Shown here in pieces: positions 30,968 to 39,857 of a stretch of DNA of 64,000 nucleotides. The stretch is from Pseudomonas pohangensis. GTDB taxonomy: Bacteria; Pseudomonadota; Gammaproteobacteria; Pseudomonadales; Pseudomonadaceae. Location of the stretch: contig NZ_LT629785.1 of assembly GCF_900105995.1 (NCBI RefSeq), positions 1,674,001 through 1,738,000 on the forward strand, written 5' to 3'. Both the position numbers and the translations under genes were made by a program. Numbering within the stretch: the first letter of the stretch is position 1; the number at the start of each line of letters is the position of its first letter. Below the pieces are notes generated by a model. The model was not told the DNA's origin. It did no database searches and saw nothing but the letters and a program-made list of their open reading frames with translations.

Positions 30968-33631
30968 CTAGCCCTCCTCGGACTCTGCCAGCTGCAACTG
31001 CATGCTGAGTATTCCGGGGTCGCTGCCCCTGAGCATGACAAAACCGGCCTTGTGTCCCAGCTTCTGCATCGGTTTGTTTTCCGGCAAGGTTTCAAAACGC
31101 AAGGTAGCAATACCCCGCGCCCTGGCGTAATCCACCAGTTGCTGCAACAACAGAGCACCCAGCCCCTTGCCCTTGAAGGCGGAGCTGACCACCATGGCCA
31201 GATCAGCCACCCGGTTGTCCGCATCGCTGATCAGCCGTGCCTCGCCCAGCGCCTGCGGCTTGCCCTTGGGATTCTGGCGAATGACCACCAGCGACATTTC
31301 ACGGTCGTAATCGATCTGGGTGAAACGCGCCAGTTGCGAGTGCGTCTGCCGGCGCATCGCAACAAAGAAGCGCATCCGTGAATCATCCGCGGTCAGTGAT
31401 TCGAGCAACTGGCCCAGCATGGGTTCATCTTCCGGACGAATCGGCCGAATCAGCAGCTTTTCACCCTGCCAGTTGAGCCGGTGTTCCAGCTCCTTGGGAT
31501 AGGGACTGATGGCGAAACGTTGCGAGCCGGATTTGCGCGTACGTTTGCCGAGCTGGATTTTTCCATCCAGTGCCAGCACCCCGTTGGTTTCCACATGCAA
31601 CGGGTCCAGTTCGACGGCAACCACTTCGTCAATATCGCTGAGCATTTGCGACAGCCTGACCAGAGCTGCACTGGCGCTGCATTCCAGCCGGGCACGCACC
31701 TCGGCGGGTAACTCGTCCGCCAGTCCGCTGCGCAGCACCATATCGCGCGCCAGTGTCAGGTTCAGCGGCGGCAGACCAATGACAAAACGCCCCTTGCCCG
31801 CGAGTGCCGCAGATGACGGGCCGAGGAAAATGATTGGCCCGAACAGCGCATCACTAGCCACACCGATGCTTACCGGAGCCACACCGCTGCGGGGTGCACT
31901 GCGGCGCAGATGATAGCCACTGACCCGGCAGTCCGGGCGCAGCGTTCTGGCCTTATGCCGCAGACTGCGGATGGCTATATGGATATCCGATGGCGACTGC
32001 AGGTTTACCCGCACCGCCTCGAAAGGCACGGCATTGGCCAGCACCAGACCAAGATCAACCGGATAACCGATTTCGTTGGCAACTTCGATGGCGGCGGCGG
32101 CACTGGCAGCTGTGCGCGACTCCACCGCCTCGATGGCAAAAGCCTGCAGCAGCTTGCGCATCAGCCTTGAGGGCAATATCCGCGCCCCCGCTTCCAGCCC
32201 TTCGGCAACCGCAGCCCGGGCCTGCTTGAGATCCGTGGAAAAGCCTTCCGGCAATGAGGGCGGCATCTGCATCAGCAACTCGCGGTTACGGTAGTAGTGC
32301 ACCAGCCCGGTGAACACCGCAATCGCCTGCTCGGGCGAATCATGGCTGAGCAAACCGTGGGCCTCGGCAATCTGTTGCGCATCCTGCATCGAGTGCCCAC
32401 CCACCCAGCAGGAGAAGATATTCTGCGTGGAGACTTGCCCGGCGCGGCCAATTTCCGCGGCCACCTCGCTGCTGGAAGCGAAAGGTGACGGTGAATAGAC
32501 CGTCATCAGGGCATTGGTGTTGGGGTCGGCAAGGATCACCGCGAGAACCTCTGCCCATTGCGCAACGCTGATGGCTGGCGGCAGCTCAACCGGGTTGTTC
32601 AGGGGGATGCGGCTTTGCAACACCTCGGCCAGCTTCAGCAGGGTTGCACTATCCAGACTGGCCAGCCTGCCACCGTGGTCTCTGAGGATATCGGCCGTGA
32701 TGCTGCCCAGGCCGTAGCCGTTGGCCAGTATGGTCAGACCATCGCCGTCCATCGGCCGTAGCCGCGCCATGGCCTGCGCCGCTTCAAAAGCCTCACCCAG
32801 GGTTCCCACCTCGACCCAGCCGGCGCGGCTCAATGCTGCTGCGTAAACATCGTCCAGACAAAACGGCAATTTGCTGTTGCGGCCAGTGCCGGCCTGCTTG
32901 CTGCGAATTGCAACCACTGGCTTGTTGCGCGCGCTGGCTCTGGCTGCAGACATGAACTTGCGGCCAGCCGCAACGTTGTCGAACTGCACCAGAATCCGCT
33001 CGGTATCGGGGTCTTCGGCAAACCAGTCGAGTACGTCGGCCAGATCGATATCCGCACTCTCGCCCAGGTGCAGCACCGCTGAAAAACCGATGCCCTTACT
33101 CGTGGCGTGATCGACAATCGCACTGGCAATCGCGGTGGACTGGGTGATCAGGGCGATTTTCCCCGGCTGGATGGCAACCGGAGCAACGCTGGCATTCAGC
33201 CCGATGCCGGGTATCAACAGCCCGCCACTACCGGGCCCGACTATGCGCAAGGTGTGCAGGCGTGCGGTCTCGAGGATAGTCTTGAGCAGTAGCTGTGACT
33301 CCTCTGCGGTCAACCGGTCGCGGATCGACGGCGCAATAATCACCGCACGCGTGCCCAGCTCACCCAGCTGGCTGATGATATCGGCCACCAGATCCAGTCG
33401 CGCGCAGATCACCGCCAGATCGGGAACAGTCGGCATCTTGTCCAGACGCACCCGCGGCCCGATCTTGAAGCGTGAACGCTTTTTCGCCATAACCTGCATC
33501 AGCGTTCCTTCGAATGGGCTGACGTGCAGATTGCGTTGCAGAACCTCGGCGTAATGCCCCGGGAACTCGCTGTCGATAATGGTGGCCACTGACCGGGGAC
33601 GAAACAGGTAGTCAAGATTGCGGATGGTCAT
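30968..33631 (-). CDS. Pat/YfiQ-type protein lysine acetyltransferase (ACD-like domain plus GNAT)
   Basis: An 887-residue two-part protein: an ADP-forming acyl-CoA-synthetase-like region (about 1-700, with CoA-binding, ligase-CoA and ATP-grasp-like parts) followed by a GNAT acetyltransferase (about 725-885, with the acetyl-CoA loop SAFKGKGLGALLL). Enzymes of this type acetylate and inactivate acetyl-CoA synthetase. The catalytic His expected in the ligase part is replaced around AGTGRNSKLPF, fitting a regulatory rather than catalytic domain. The start is the ATG at 33631; a TTG two codons earlier is possible. It stands alone. Confidence 0.88.
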   Translation of the reverse strand: MTIRNLDYLFRPRSVATIIDSEFPGHYAEVLQRNLHVSPFEGTLMQVMAKKRSRFKIGPRVRLDKMPTVPDLAVICARLDLVADIISQLGELGTRAVIIAPSIRDRLTAEESQLLLKTILETARLHTLRIVGPGSGGLLIPGIGLNASVAPVAIQPGKIALITQSTAIASAIVDHATSKGIGFSAVLHLGESADIDLADVLDWFAEDPDTERILVQFDNVAAGRKFMSAARASARNKPVVAIRSKQAGTGRNSKLPFCLDDVYAAALSRAGWVEVGTLGEAFEAAQAMARLRPMDGDGLTILANGYGLGSITADILRDHGGRLASLDSATLLKLAEVLQSRIPLNNPVELPPAISVAQWAEVLAVILADPNTNALMTVYSPSPFASSSEVAAEIGRAGQVSTQNIFSCWVGGHSMQDAQQIAEAHGLLSHDSPEQAIAVFTGLVHYYRNRELLMQMPPSLPEGFSTDLKQARAAVAEGLEAGARILPSRLMRKLLQAFAIEAVESRTAASAAAAIEVANEIGYPVDLGLVLANAVPFEAVRVNLQSPSDIHIAIRSLRHKARTLRPDCRVSGYHLRRSAPRSGVAPVSIGVASDALFGPIIFLGPSSAALAGKGRFVIGLPPLNLTLARDMVLRSGLADELPAEVRARLECSASAALVRLSQMLSDIDEVVAVELDPLHVETNGVLALDGKIQLGKRTRKSGSQRFAISPYPKELEHRLNWQGEKLLIRPIRPEDEPMLGQLLESLTADDSRMRFFVAMRRQTHSQLARFTQIDYDREMSLVVIRQNPKGKPQALGEARLISDADNRVADLAMVVSSAFKGKGLGALLLQQLVDYARARGIATLRFETLPENKPMQKLGHKAGFVMLRGSDPGILSMQLQLAESEEG

Positions 33632-33954
33632 TGTCAATGTCCGGCTCAGGCTGACGCTGTCTCAACAGTAACCTGCGCTGATGACAAAGCAAGTTTTACC
33701 AGCGGCCAGACAACAAGATTGTCAGGTTGCAGGTGCGAGACTGCTGCCCAGCGACTTTCTCTTGGTCGGCAAAGCCTGATGCGCTACGAAACCTCACAGA
33801 AAACAGCGGTATCAAGTTGATTTATATCAGTCAGACCGGTTATAAAAATGCTAGCGTCACCTCGCAAGCAGATGGATCTGTTTACTACAGTCTTTTCACA
33901 TCTGCTGATGAACAATCAGTACTACCTTTCCAGGCCCCCGGAGTAACCCGTCAC
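33632..33954. other. Divergent intergenic region, Pat gene / lipoprotein gene
   Basis: The 323 bases hold no supported gene. An upstream extension of the lipoprotein frame is open but has no ribosome site. The middle is A+T-rich and promoter-like, and it holds the Anr-like 14-mer listed separately. Confidence 0.6.
33817..33830. promoter_or_regulatory. Anr/Fnr-like site upstream of the DUF3313 lipoprotein
   Basis: TTGATTTATATCAG matches TTGAT-N4-ATCAA at 9 of 10 defined positions. It is 125 bases before the lipoprotein ATG, leaving room for a promoter downstream of the site. Confidence 0.5.
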
Positions 33955-34629
33955 ATGAAAATTTCGCGCAAGTTCTTCACTGGTGCCGTTCTGAGCAGCC
34001 TTGTGCTGGCCGGATGTACATCACAAATTACCGAAAAAGATCAGTACTCCGGCTTTCTGCCGAACTATGACGGTCTGGTTGAGGTAACCACCCCAAGTGG
34101 CGACAAGGCTCTGCGCTGGGTGGCCCCGGGGTTCAATCCCAATGCTTACAACACCGTGGTATTCAACGAACTGCAAATGTATCCGGCGCCCAAACCTGAT
34201 GAGCGGGTAAACATGCAAACCCTGGATCAATTGCAGACCTTCACTACTACCAGCGTCAAGAACACCCTGGCGCAGAAGTACACCGTGGTAGCCAACGAGC
34301 AGTCTGTCCCGGCAGGTGGTAAGGCACTGATTCTGCACGCTGCCATTACCGGCGTAACCGCCGCCAATGAAGGCATGAAGTGGTATGAAGTGATTCCAAT
34401 TGCCGCCGTGGTAGGCGCAACCTCGGCCGCAACCGGCCATCGCGACCAGAATACCGAGCTGTATATTGAAGCCGATCTGGTCGATGCCAAAAGCGGTCTG
34501 CCCGTGGTGAAAACCGTGCGCAAGGTCTTCGGCAAGACACTGGAGAATGACAGCCAGGCGATCACTGCCGATGACTTCAAGGAAGCCATCAAGCATGTCA
34601 CCAACGACATGCAGGCCCTGCTCAAGTAA
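33955..34629 (+). CDS. DUF3313 family lipoprotein
   Basis: A 224-residue outer-membrane-type lipoprotein. The signal peptide MKISRKFFTGAVLSSLVLAGC ends in the lipobox LAGC, so Cys21 would be lipidated. The mature part carries the DUF3313 pattern (YSGFLPNYDGL near 32-42, then NTVVFNELQMYP and a hydrophobic VIPIAAVVGATSAAT stretch near 142-156). The function of the family is unknown. The start was chosen for the signal peptide; GGAG lies 11 bases upstream. A possible Anr site upstream hints at oxygen-linked expression. Confidence 0.87.
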   Translation: MKISRKFFTGAVLSSLVLAGCTSQITEKDQYSGFLPNYDGLVEVTTPSGDKALRWVAPGFNPNAYNTVVFNELQMYPAPKPDERVNMQTLDQLQTFTTTSVKNTLAQKYTVVANEQSVPAGGKALILHAAITGVTAANEGMKWYEVIPIAAVVGATSAATGHRDQNTELYIEADLVDAKSGLPVVKTVRKVFGKTLENDSQAITADDFKEAIKHVTNDMQALLK

Positions 34630-34930
34630 GCGTCAGCCGGCTGCTAGCCTGCAGTGCCGCAATGGCCTGCAGGCACGCCCGGAACACTTTCCAGGACTAG
34701 TTCCGTTTCCCCAGCAACCACCCTGCCCTGGCACTTCAAGCCCCAAAGCATTCCTGTTGACTGGTTCAACTTCCTGTACCCTCGCCAGCCATGACCGGAT
34801 TCTTCCGGCAGCTGACTTTCCACTGTGACATTATTCAGACAACCGCCACCTTGTCCGGCGTTGTAACTGGACCCGTGCAAGCCAGCCTTGCCCGCTACAA
34901 TCGATGCGCCTGTTGCCTGAGAAAGTGATC
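34630..34930. other. Intergenic region with no detected feature
   Basis: About 300 bases between the lipoprotein gene and yedK. No frame here has a ribosome site or a recognisable product. CTACAATCGATG near 34893 contains a fair -10 hexamer (TACAAT) about 30 bases before the yedK start. Nothing else stands out. Confidence 0.5.
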
Positions 34931-35551
34931 GTGTGCAGCCACTACGAAGCCCCTACCCCGTCCAGGCTGAAACTCAGCTTCGGCGTTGAGTTGCATGAGC
35001 CGTTCCAGTCGGATCTCTGGCCTGGCCATACGGGGGCTTTCATTCGTCGCCCGGCTGATGCCGAACAGGGGCAAGTGGAAGCGCTACCCGGCATTTTCGG
35101 ACTGCTACCGTTCTGGGCCAAAGACCGCAAGCTCTCACGACATACCTACAACGCTCGCTCGGAAACCGTGGCCGAAAAGCCCTCGTTTCGCGATGCCTGG
35201 AAGCGCGGCAGACACTGCATCATTCCCGCCAGCGCAATCTACGAACCGGACTGGCGGAGCGGCAAAGCCGTCCCCGTGCGCATAAGCCGCGCCGACGGTG
35301 ACGTGATGGGTATAGCCGGGCTCTGGGAAAGCTGGCAAGACGCTACTGGTCAAATTGTCCACAGTTATACGATGCTCACACTCAATGCCGATGCGCATCC
35401 CCTGATGCGCAACTTTCATCGTCCGGATGACGAGAAGCGCATGGTGGTCATACTGCCAAAGGGGCTTTATCCGGACTGGCTCAATGCCTCCCCGGCCAAC
35501 AGTCGGCAATTCATCAGACAGTTCCCGGCTGAACATCTGCGGATCGGCTGA
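34931..35551 (+). CDS. yedK: SOS-response-associated peptidase YedK (HMCES family)
   Basis: Forms a protein-DNA crosslink with abasic sites in single-stranded DNA, shielding them. The family needs Cys at position 2 after removal of Met. Choosing the GTG at 34931 gives M-C-S-H-Y-E, placing that Cys exactly, whereas the ATG at 34904 would bury it at residue 11. Other conserved residues are Asn in YNARSET, Glu in ASAIYEP and His in MRNFHRP. The 206-residue length fits. No LexA box was recognised upstream. Confidence 0.92.
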   Translation: MCSHYEAPTPSRLKLSFGVELHEPFQSDLWPGHTGAFIRRPADAEQGQVEALPGIFGLLPFWAKDRKLSRHTYNARSETVAEKPSFRDAWKRGRHCIIPASAIYEPDWRSGKAVPVRISRADGDVMGIAGLWESWQDATGQIVHSYTMLTLNADAHPLMRNFHRPDDEKRMVVILPKGLYPDWLNASPANSRQFIRQFPAEHLRIG

Positions 35552-35776
35552 TCAACAGCAAACAGATCCGGATCAGAAAATCTCCACTGACCTGACCACC
35601 CTCGCCGGGTTTGCGCACCTGCTTGGGGTATTCCGGCAGCCAGCGCGTTATTGCATCAGGCCACAGGACGAATCTGGCTGGAGCACAGGCACGCCAAGTC
35701 CTGCATCTGCAGTCCCTAGGCAAAAGACCGATGCAGCAGTAGACTGAAAAGATAAGAATCAAGGCAGGAATGCAGA

Positions 35777-37216
35777 GTGTCGAAATTCAGAAGCATCAGC
35801 AAGGTAGCCAGCTTGCAGCTGGTACTGATGCTAGGCTGGATACTCATATATCAAACTGCCAGGTTGCTGGAATACAGCCCCCATGCAAGTCTGTGGTATC
35901 CACCGGCAGCGTTGAGTTTTGCTGCCATGACGCTGTTAGGCGCACGGGCATTTCCGGCGATATTTCTGGCGAGCCTGCTGACCAGTTTCATACATTATCA
36001 GCAGTACGGTGCAGCCGAAGCCGTTCCCTATTTTGCCGTTACATTACCTTCTCTTGCCCATGCCGGCAGTTATTTGCTTGGCGCCCTGTTGCTGCGCATA
36101 TTAATCAGAACCGGGCAAGTCAATTACTCCGCGATGCTTGTCGCCTATTTGCTGCTGGCTGCTGCGGCTGCATTTCTGGCAGCCTTTTCCGGTTCTTGGT
36201 CATTACAGTACGAAGGGGTACTGGACAACGCCCAGCGTCAGTCTATCTGGCTGGGCTGGTGGATTGGTGATCTGGTTGCGATCCTTTCATTGAGTCCGTT
36301 TATTGTCTTGCTTATCGATAAGCTGACGGCAAATAACCTTGCAACACACTTGCCCTGGTTATTGAGGCACGGCAATGGTCCCCTGCCGGATTACTTGCTC
36401 AAGCTCTTCGTCTGTCTGATGCTGCTCATCGTGAGCATGCTGATTGCCCATCAGGTGCAAGCGCAGGAAATTACCTTTCTGATCCTCTCGCTAAGTCTGC
36501 CGACCATGTGGCTGGTCTACACCGAATCGGTCTGGCGCAGCTTCTGTGGACTGGCCATTATCAGCCTGACCATTGCCATGCTGATGGCGCAGCTGGATCT
36601 GGAGGCTTTTGCGGTGATTTACCAGTTCACTATTGCAATGATCTCCGTCTCGATGCTGTTTGGCACCGTGGTGCCTGTATTGCAGAGCACCAATCAACAG
36701 TTGCTGCATAGTCTGCATACCGATCCGTTGACCGGCGTGTTAAGCAGGCAAGGATTTTTCGAACAGGCGGAAATGTTGCTGGCCTGGGCCGCGCAGCATA
36801 AAGACAAAATCTGTCTGGCGGTGATTGATCTGGACCATTTCAAACAGGTCAATGATGTTCTTGGCCATCAGGCTGGCGACAGGGTCTTACAGGAAGTCTG
36901 TCAGACATTAAGCAAGCAATTACGCCAGCAGGATCTGATTGGCCGTTTCGGTGGCGACGAGTTGATGTTGTTATTACCGGATACCGCAGAAAATGAAGCC
37001 ATGCAGCTTTGCGAAAGATTACGCAATAGTATTGAACAGCTGCAGATTCAGGTATTACAGCGGCATGTCACGGTAACTGTTGGTGTATGCGAACATCACC
37101 CTGATGAAAATTTCAGTCAGTTATTTCTCCGCGCTGATAAAACCTTGTTGAACGCGAAAAAACTTGGGCGCAACAGAGTAGAGCTTGATATTAATTCTGC
37201 AGTTGTTGGCAGCTGA
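35777..37216 (+). CDS. MASE1-domain diguanylate cyclase
   Basis: Membrane-bound enzyme making cyclic di-GMP. The 479 residues contain a MASE1 sensor region of about eight membrane segments (residues 12-300, beginning with ASLQLVLMLGWILIY and the ARLLEYSPHASLWYPPAAL motif), then a GGDEF domain. The active site GGDEL lies at 392-396 and an intact inhibitory site RQQD at 383-386, so it is probably catalytically active and product-inhibited. It starts at GTG with GGA upstream. The MASE1 ligand is unknown. Confidence 0.93.
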   Translation: MSKFRSISKVASLQLVLMLGWILIYQTARLLEYSPHASLWYPPAALSFAAMTLLGARAFPAIFLASLLTSFIHYQQYGAAEAVPYFAVTLPSLAHAGSYLLGALLLRILIRTGQVNYSAMLVAYLLLAAAAAFLAAFSGSWSLQYEGVLDNAQRQSIWLGWWIGDLVAILSLSPFIVLLIDKLTANNLATHLPWLLRHGNGPLPDYLLKLFVCLMLLIVSMLIAHQVQAQEITFLILSLSLPTMWLVYTESVWRSFCGLAIISLTIAMLMAQLDLEAFAVIYQFTIAMISVSMLFGTVVPVLQSTNQQLLHSLHTDPLTGVLSRQGFFEQAEMLLAWAAQHKDKICLAVIDLDHFKQVNDVLGHQAGDRVLQEVCQTLSKQLRQQDLIGRFGGDELMLLLPDTAENEAMQLCERLRNSIEQLQIQVLQRHVTVTVGVCEHHPDENFSQLFLRADKTLLNAKKLGRNRVELDINSAVVGS

Positions 37217-37275
37217 AAGCAGCTCAAACATTGTGTAGAACAAGCAGACAAGTGCCGGGCAGATCAGATAACCCT

Positions 37276-37611
37276 TCAACTGCACACTCTCAACGCAAAG
37301 CCGCAAGGCGGCCTGCGATACAGTCCGGATAACCTGAAGTAATCCTGAAGTGGCGGACCTGTCCAGACAACCCAGCTGGCCCGTGCACGGCGCAGGTCAA
37401 TCGCGCGCTCTATCAGCAAATCGGCGGGTGTATGCGGGCAGTGAAGAGCGGTCTCGTCTTCCTCGCGAAAGCGCTTGAGCCATTTGCAGGCGGTTCGCAC
37501 GCTCACCCCGACAGCCTGAGCGGCCTCCTCGACTCTCAAGCCATGTTGAATGTGCCGAACCAAAAGGGCTCGACCGAGTGAGGTAAGACGGGCATGTTTA
37601 TGCCAGTTCAT
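37276..37611 (-). pseudogene. IS481-family transposase, N-terminal fragment
   Basis: The first 75 residues (MNWHKHARLTSLGRALLVRHIQHG and VRTACKWLKRFREE) match the helix-turn-helix start of IS481-type transposases. After LRRARASW the frame runs into unrelated sequence and stops at 111 residues, so the DDE catalytic domain is absent. It is an inactive remnant, truncated near 37350. Confidence 0.8.
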
Positions 37612-37694
37612 TCGGGGCTCCCCGAAGGCTTGGTGGGGCGCACTTCCAGAATTCCGGGAAAGCCCCGGATGAACAACCTATTGAGAGATCACAG
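37612..37694 (-). mobile_element. IS481-type terminal sequence
   Basis: The bases between the transposase start and the broken NmrA frame begin, on the minus strand, with CTGTGATCTCTCAATAGG. This resembles the TGTGA-type terminal repeat of IS481 elements. The other end is missing. Confidence 0.5.
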
Positions 37695-37916
37695 TTAGTT
37701 GTGCCGGGTCGCATCGGCTTCGATGATCCTGGCGTCGGCTTGTTGCCAGACGTCGTACTGCGCATGCATCTCGCTGGCAGTGTGGGCCACTCCACTGGCT
37801 TGCCCGCTTTTACGCGCCAATACCTGCACATTGAACACCTGCTGCCTGAGCAACTCATCGACACAGACACTGCCGGCCACACCAGTGGCGCCAAATACGG
37901 TTACGGTCTTGCGCAT
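37695..37916 (-). pseudogene. NmrA-like NAD(P)-binding protein, N-terminal fragment
   Basis: A 73-residue frame opens MRKTVTVFGATGVAGSVCVDELL, the glycine-rich Rossmann motif of NmrA/atypical SDR proteins, and continues to ARIIEADATRHN, where it meets the IS481-type end and stops. The remaining 200 or so residues of such a protein are absent from the window. The natural reading is insertion of the IS followed by deletion of both distal parts. Confidence 0.75.
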
Positions 37917-38002
37917 GATTTTGCTTCTGATTTTTGTGGGTGATGTTTCAGTTGCTGGTTAGCTAACCCCGAGTGGGCGCAGGCTGGGCGTAGGGTGGGC
38001 GT

Positions 38003-38064
38003 AGGGTGGGCTTCAGCCCACCACAACTCCGCTGCAATTGTCTTGGTGGGCTGAAGCCCACCCT
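38003..38064. repeat. REP-like inverted pair
   Basis: A 20-base arm (AGGGTGGGCTTCAGCCCACC, 38003-38022) and its exact complement (38045-38064) are separated by 22 bases. Each arm is itself almost palindromic. A partial direct repeat, GTAGGGTGGGC, precedes the first arm. The form fits an intergenic REP/BIME element. Confidence 0.75.
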
Positions 38065-38078
38065 GCGAATTCAGCTAA

Positions 38079-38489
38079 TCAGCTGATCATGTGGGCGCGC
38101 AGCAGGCGGACAAACAGTATGGCGAACAGCAAATCACCGAGGCTCAACAGCGCCACCAACAGGCCGGCATGGCCACAGGCGAAATAGCCGATAACCAGCG
38201 CTACCACACCCAACTTGCCGAGCGCGCCCATGGCAATAAACGGCCAGAAGCGCTGCAAGTCGTAACCGCCCAGCGCATAGCCCAGGCCAAAACAGGTCAC
38301 CAGCCAGGCCACCAGATCCACATACATCAACTGGCTGGCATCGCTGATTTGTAGCCCCACCAATGCTGGCGCCTGATGAACAAACAGCAACACCAGTAGG
38401 CCAGCTAGCAGATTGAAGGCTGCCGCGAGATACAGCAGCTTTTTGCTGGCCGGATCTGCCGCCGCCATCTTCCAGGATGAATTGAACAT
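38079..38489 (-). CDS. Small four-segment membrane protein
   Basis: A 136-residue protein with four hydrophobic segments (about residues 17-37, 50-70, 77-95 and 105-125) and no charged catalytic motif. The start MFNSSWKMAAAD has AAGGTGG upstream. The shape recalls small DoxX-like or MAPEG-size membrane proteins, but I do not recognise a family. It lies downstream of the saccharopine-dehydrogenase-like gene, separated by an SDR stub, and may be the last gene of that unit. Confidence 0.7.
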   Translation of the reverse strand: MFNSSWKMAAADPASKKLLYLAAAFNLLAGLLVLLFVHQAPALVGLQISDASQLMYVDLVAWLVTCFGLGYALGGYDLQRFWPFIAMGALGKLGVVALVIGYFACGHAGLLVALLSLGDLLFAILFVRLLRAHMIS

Positions 38490-38592
38490 CGTTAAACCAC
38501 CTTGTGAGCCATTCAAACAGGTTCCCATCTACGCGAGCCGAGGGCGACGCGCCCACAGACAACTCTGCCGGCCGCCTTGCCCGCCTATCCAT

Positions 38593-38655
38593 TCAGGTAG
38601 CCGTAGCGCCACCATCCGTGACCAGTTCGGCACCGGTTACCCAGCCGGCTGGCTT
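38593..38655 (-). pseudogene. SDR C-terminal stub
   Basis: On the minus strand these bases read KPAGWVTGAELVTDGGATAT followed by a stop, the standard end of a classical SDR (WVTGAELVTDGG). Upstream in the same frame only six codons remain before another stop. The rest of the gene is gone, leaving a 20-codon scar between two intact genes. Confidence 0.7.
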
Positions 38656-38680
38656 GCGAATAATCCATATTCATCCCCTG

Positions 38681-39805
38681 TTAATTAGGCAGTGCGCTGC
38701 AATAACCCAGCGCGTTGAAGGTACGGATCAATTGGCGATGGTCGAAACCGGTGGCTGCCGACTGGAAGCCGGCGCGCTTGAGCTGGCCGTCGAGAATCAG
38801 CCTGGCGCACTCGGCCTGGATTTCACCGGTGAACATGTAGGGCGCCGACAGGTTCATCGCGTAGGTGGTGGTTTTCACGCGGCCCTGACCGGAAACCACG
38901 ATGACGCTGCGCTGCACGTCCGGATGATCCTTGGGCGGCTCACCAGTGTTGATCTGGTCGCCGATGGCGTTGGTCAGCGCTTCCCTGCCGGCCTGGTCGA
39001 GGCCGGCAGACTGGGCATTGAACGCCTGGATCGCCTGCATTACACCATCAATCAGATGCTCGCCCATGGCCGTCAGCACCTTGCAGTTGCGCACCCGGCC
39101 TTTCAGCCATACCGGCTCGCAAGCACCGCCCCAAGGCAGAGCCAGGGTCTTGGCCGCACGGTATGGCACGAACACTTCGTAGGCCTTGTCGTTGGGCCAG
39201 GATTTGAACTCGTTCTGCTCGATGTAGTACTGCGTGGAGTCGTTGCAGACCATGCGCAGGAAGGACTTGGTGGATGCCTCCGAAGGCAGGCCGTTGTCGA
39301 TCTGGTAGAGGATATCCAGCGAGTCGATTTCCGGGTCTTCCAGTACCACTTCGGCTGCCAGCGCACCGGCGGCCCACATGTAGGACGTCGCGGGGGCCAG
39401 CAACAGGCCCTTGCCTGCGAAGGCCTGGCCGAACTTCTCGGCAATCGCCAGGGTCCAGTCCTGCTCACCGGTAGTGTCCATGTAGTGGCAGCCGGCATTC
39501 AGTGCGGCTTCAACCACCGGCCAGGCTACCTGCATGAACGGGCCGACCACGTTGATGACAATTTTGCACTGCTGGAACACCGGGGTCAGCGCTGCCACGC
39601 TGTTGTCCACGGCAACGATCTGCGCATCCAGTTTCCAGGCATTCTCACCCAGGCGCTCACGCACGATCTGCAGACCTTTCTCCAGCTTGTCCTGGTTGCG
39701 CCCGGCGAAGTAGAACGGAATCTGCCGTTGCGCCAGCGATTCGGCAATCAGTTTGCCGGTGTAACCGTTGCCACCGAAGATGATGACGTCGCGTTGTTGA
39801 GCCAT
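38681..39805 (-). CDS. Saccharopine-dehydrogenase-like (trans-acting enoyl reductase family) protein
   Basis: A 374-residue Rossmann-fold protein. The N-terminal MAQQRDVIIFGGNGYTGKLIAESLAQR carries GGxGYTG, typical of the saccharopine-dehydrogenase-like family that includes the mycobacterial trans-acting enoyl reductase. VINVVGPFMQVAWPVVEAALNAGCHYMDTTGE near residues 90-120 is also diagnostic. It follows the acyl-CoA dehydrogenase gene by 52 bases in the same operon, suggesting a lipid or CoA-ester reduction. Exact substrate unknown. Confidence 0.85.
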   Translation of the reverse strand: MAQQRDVIIFGGNGYTGKLIAESLAQRQIPFYFAGRNQDKLEKGLQIVRERLGENAWKLDAQIVAVDNSVAALTPVFQQCKIVINVVGPFMQVAWPVVEAALNAGCHYMDTTGEQDWTLAIAEKFGQAFAGKGLLLAPATSYMWAAGALAAEVVLEDPEIDSLDILYQIDNGLPSEASTKSFLRMVCNDSTQYYIEQNEFKSWPNDKAYEVFVPYRAAKTLALPWGGACEPVWLKGRVRNCKVLTAMGEHLIDGVMQAIQAFNAQSAGLDQAGREALTNAIGDQINTGEPPKDHPDVQRSVIVVSGQGRVKTTTYAMNLSAPYMFTGEIQAECARLILDGQLKRAGFQSAATGFDHRQLIRTFNALGYCSALPN

Positions 39806-39857
39806 GGTGCGTCTCCTGCAAAATTGGATCAGGGCCCGGAGCGCCTGCCGGCAAACC

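Noticed and set aside
33727..33954. N-terminal extension of the DUF3313 lipoprotein
   Set aside because: It would bury the signal peptide and lipobox in the middle of the protein.
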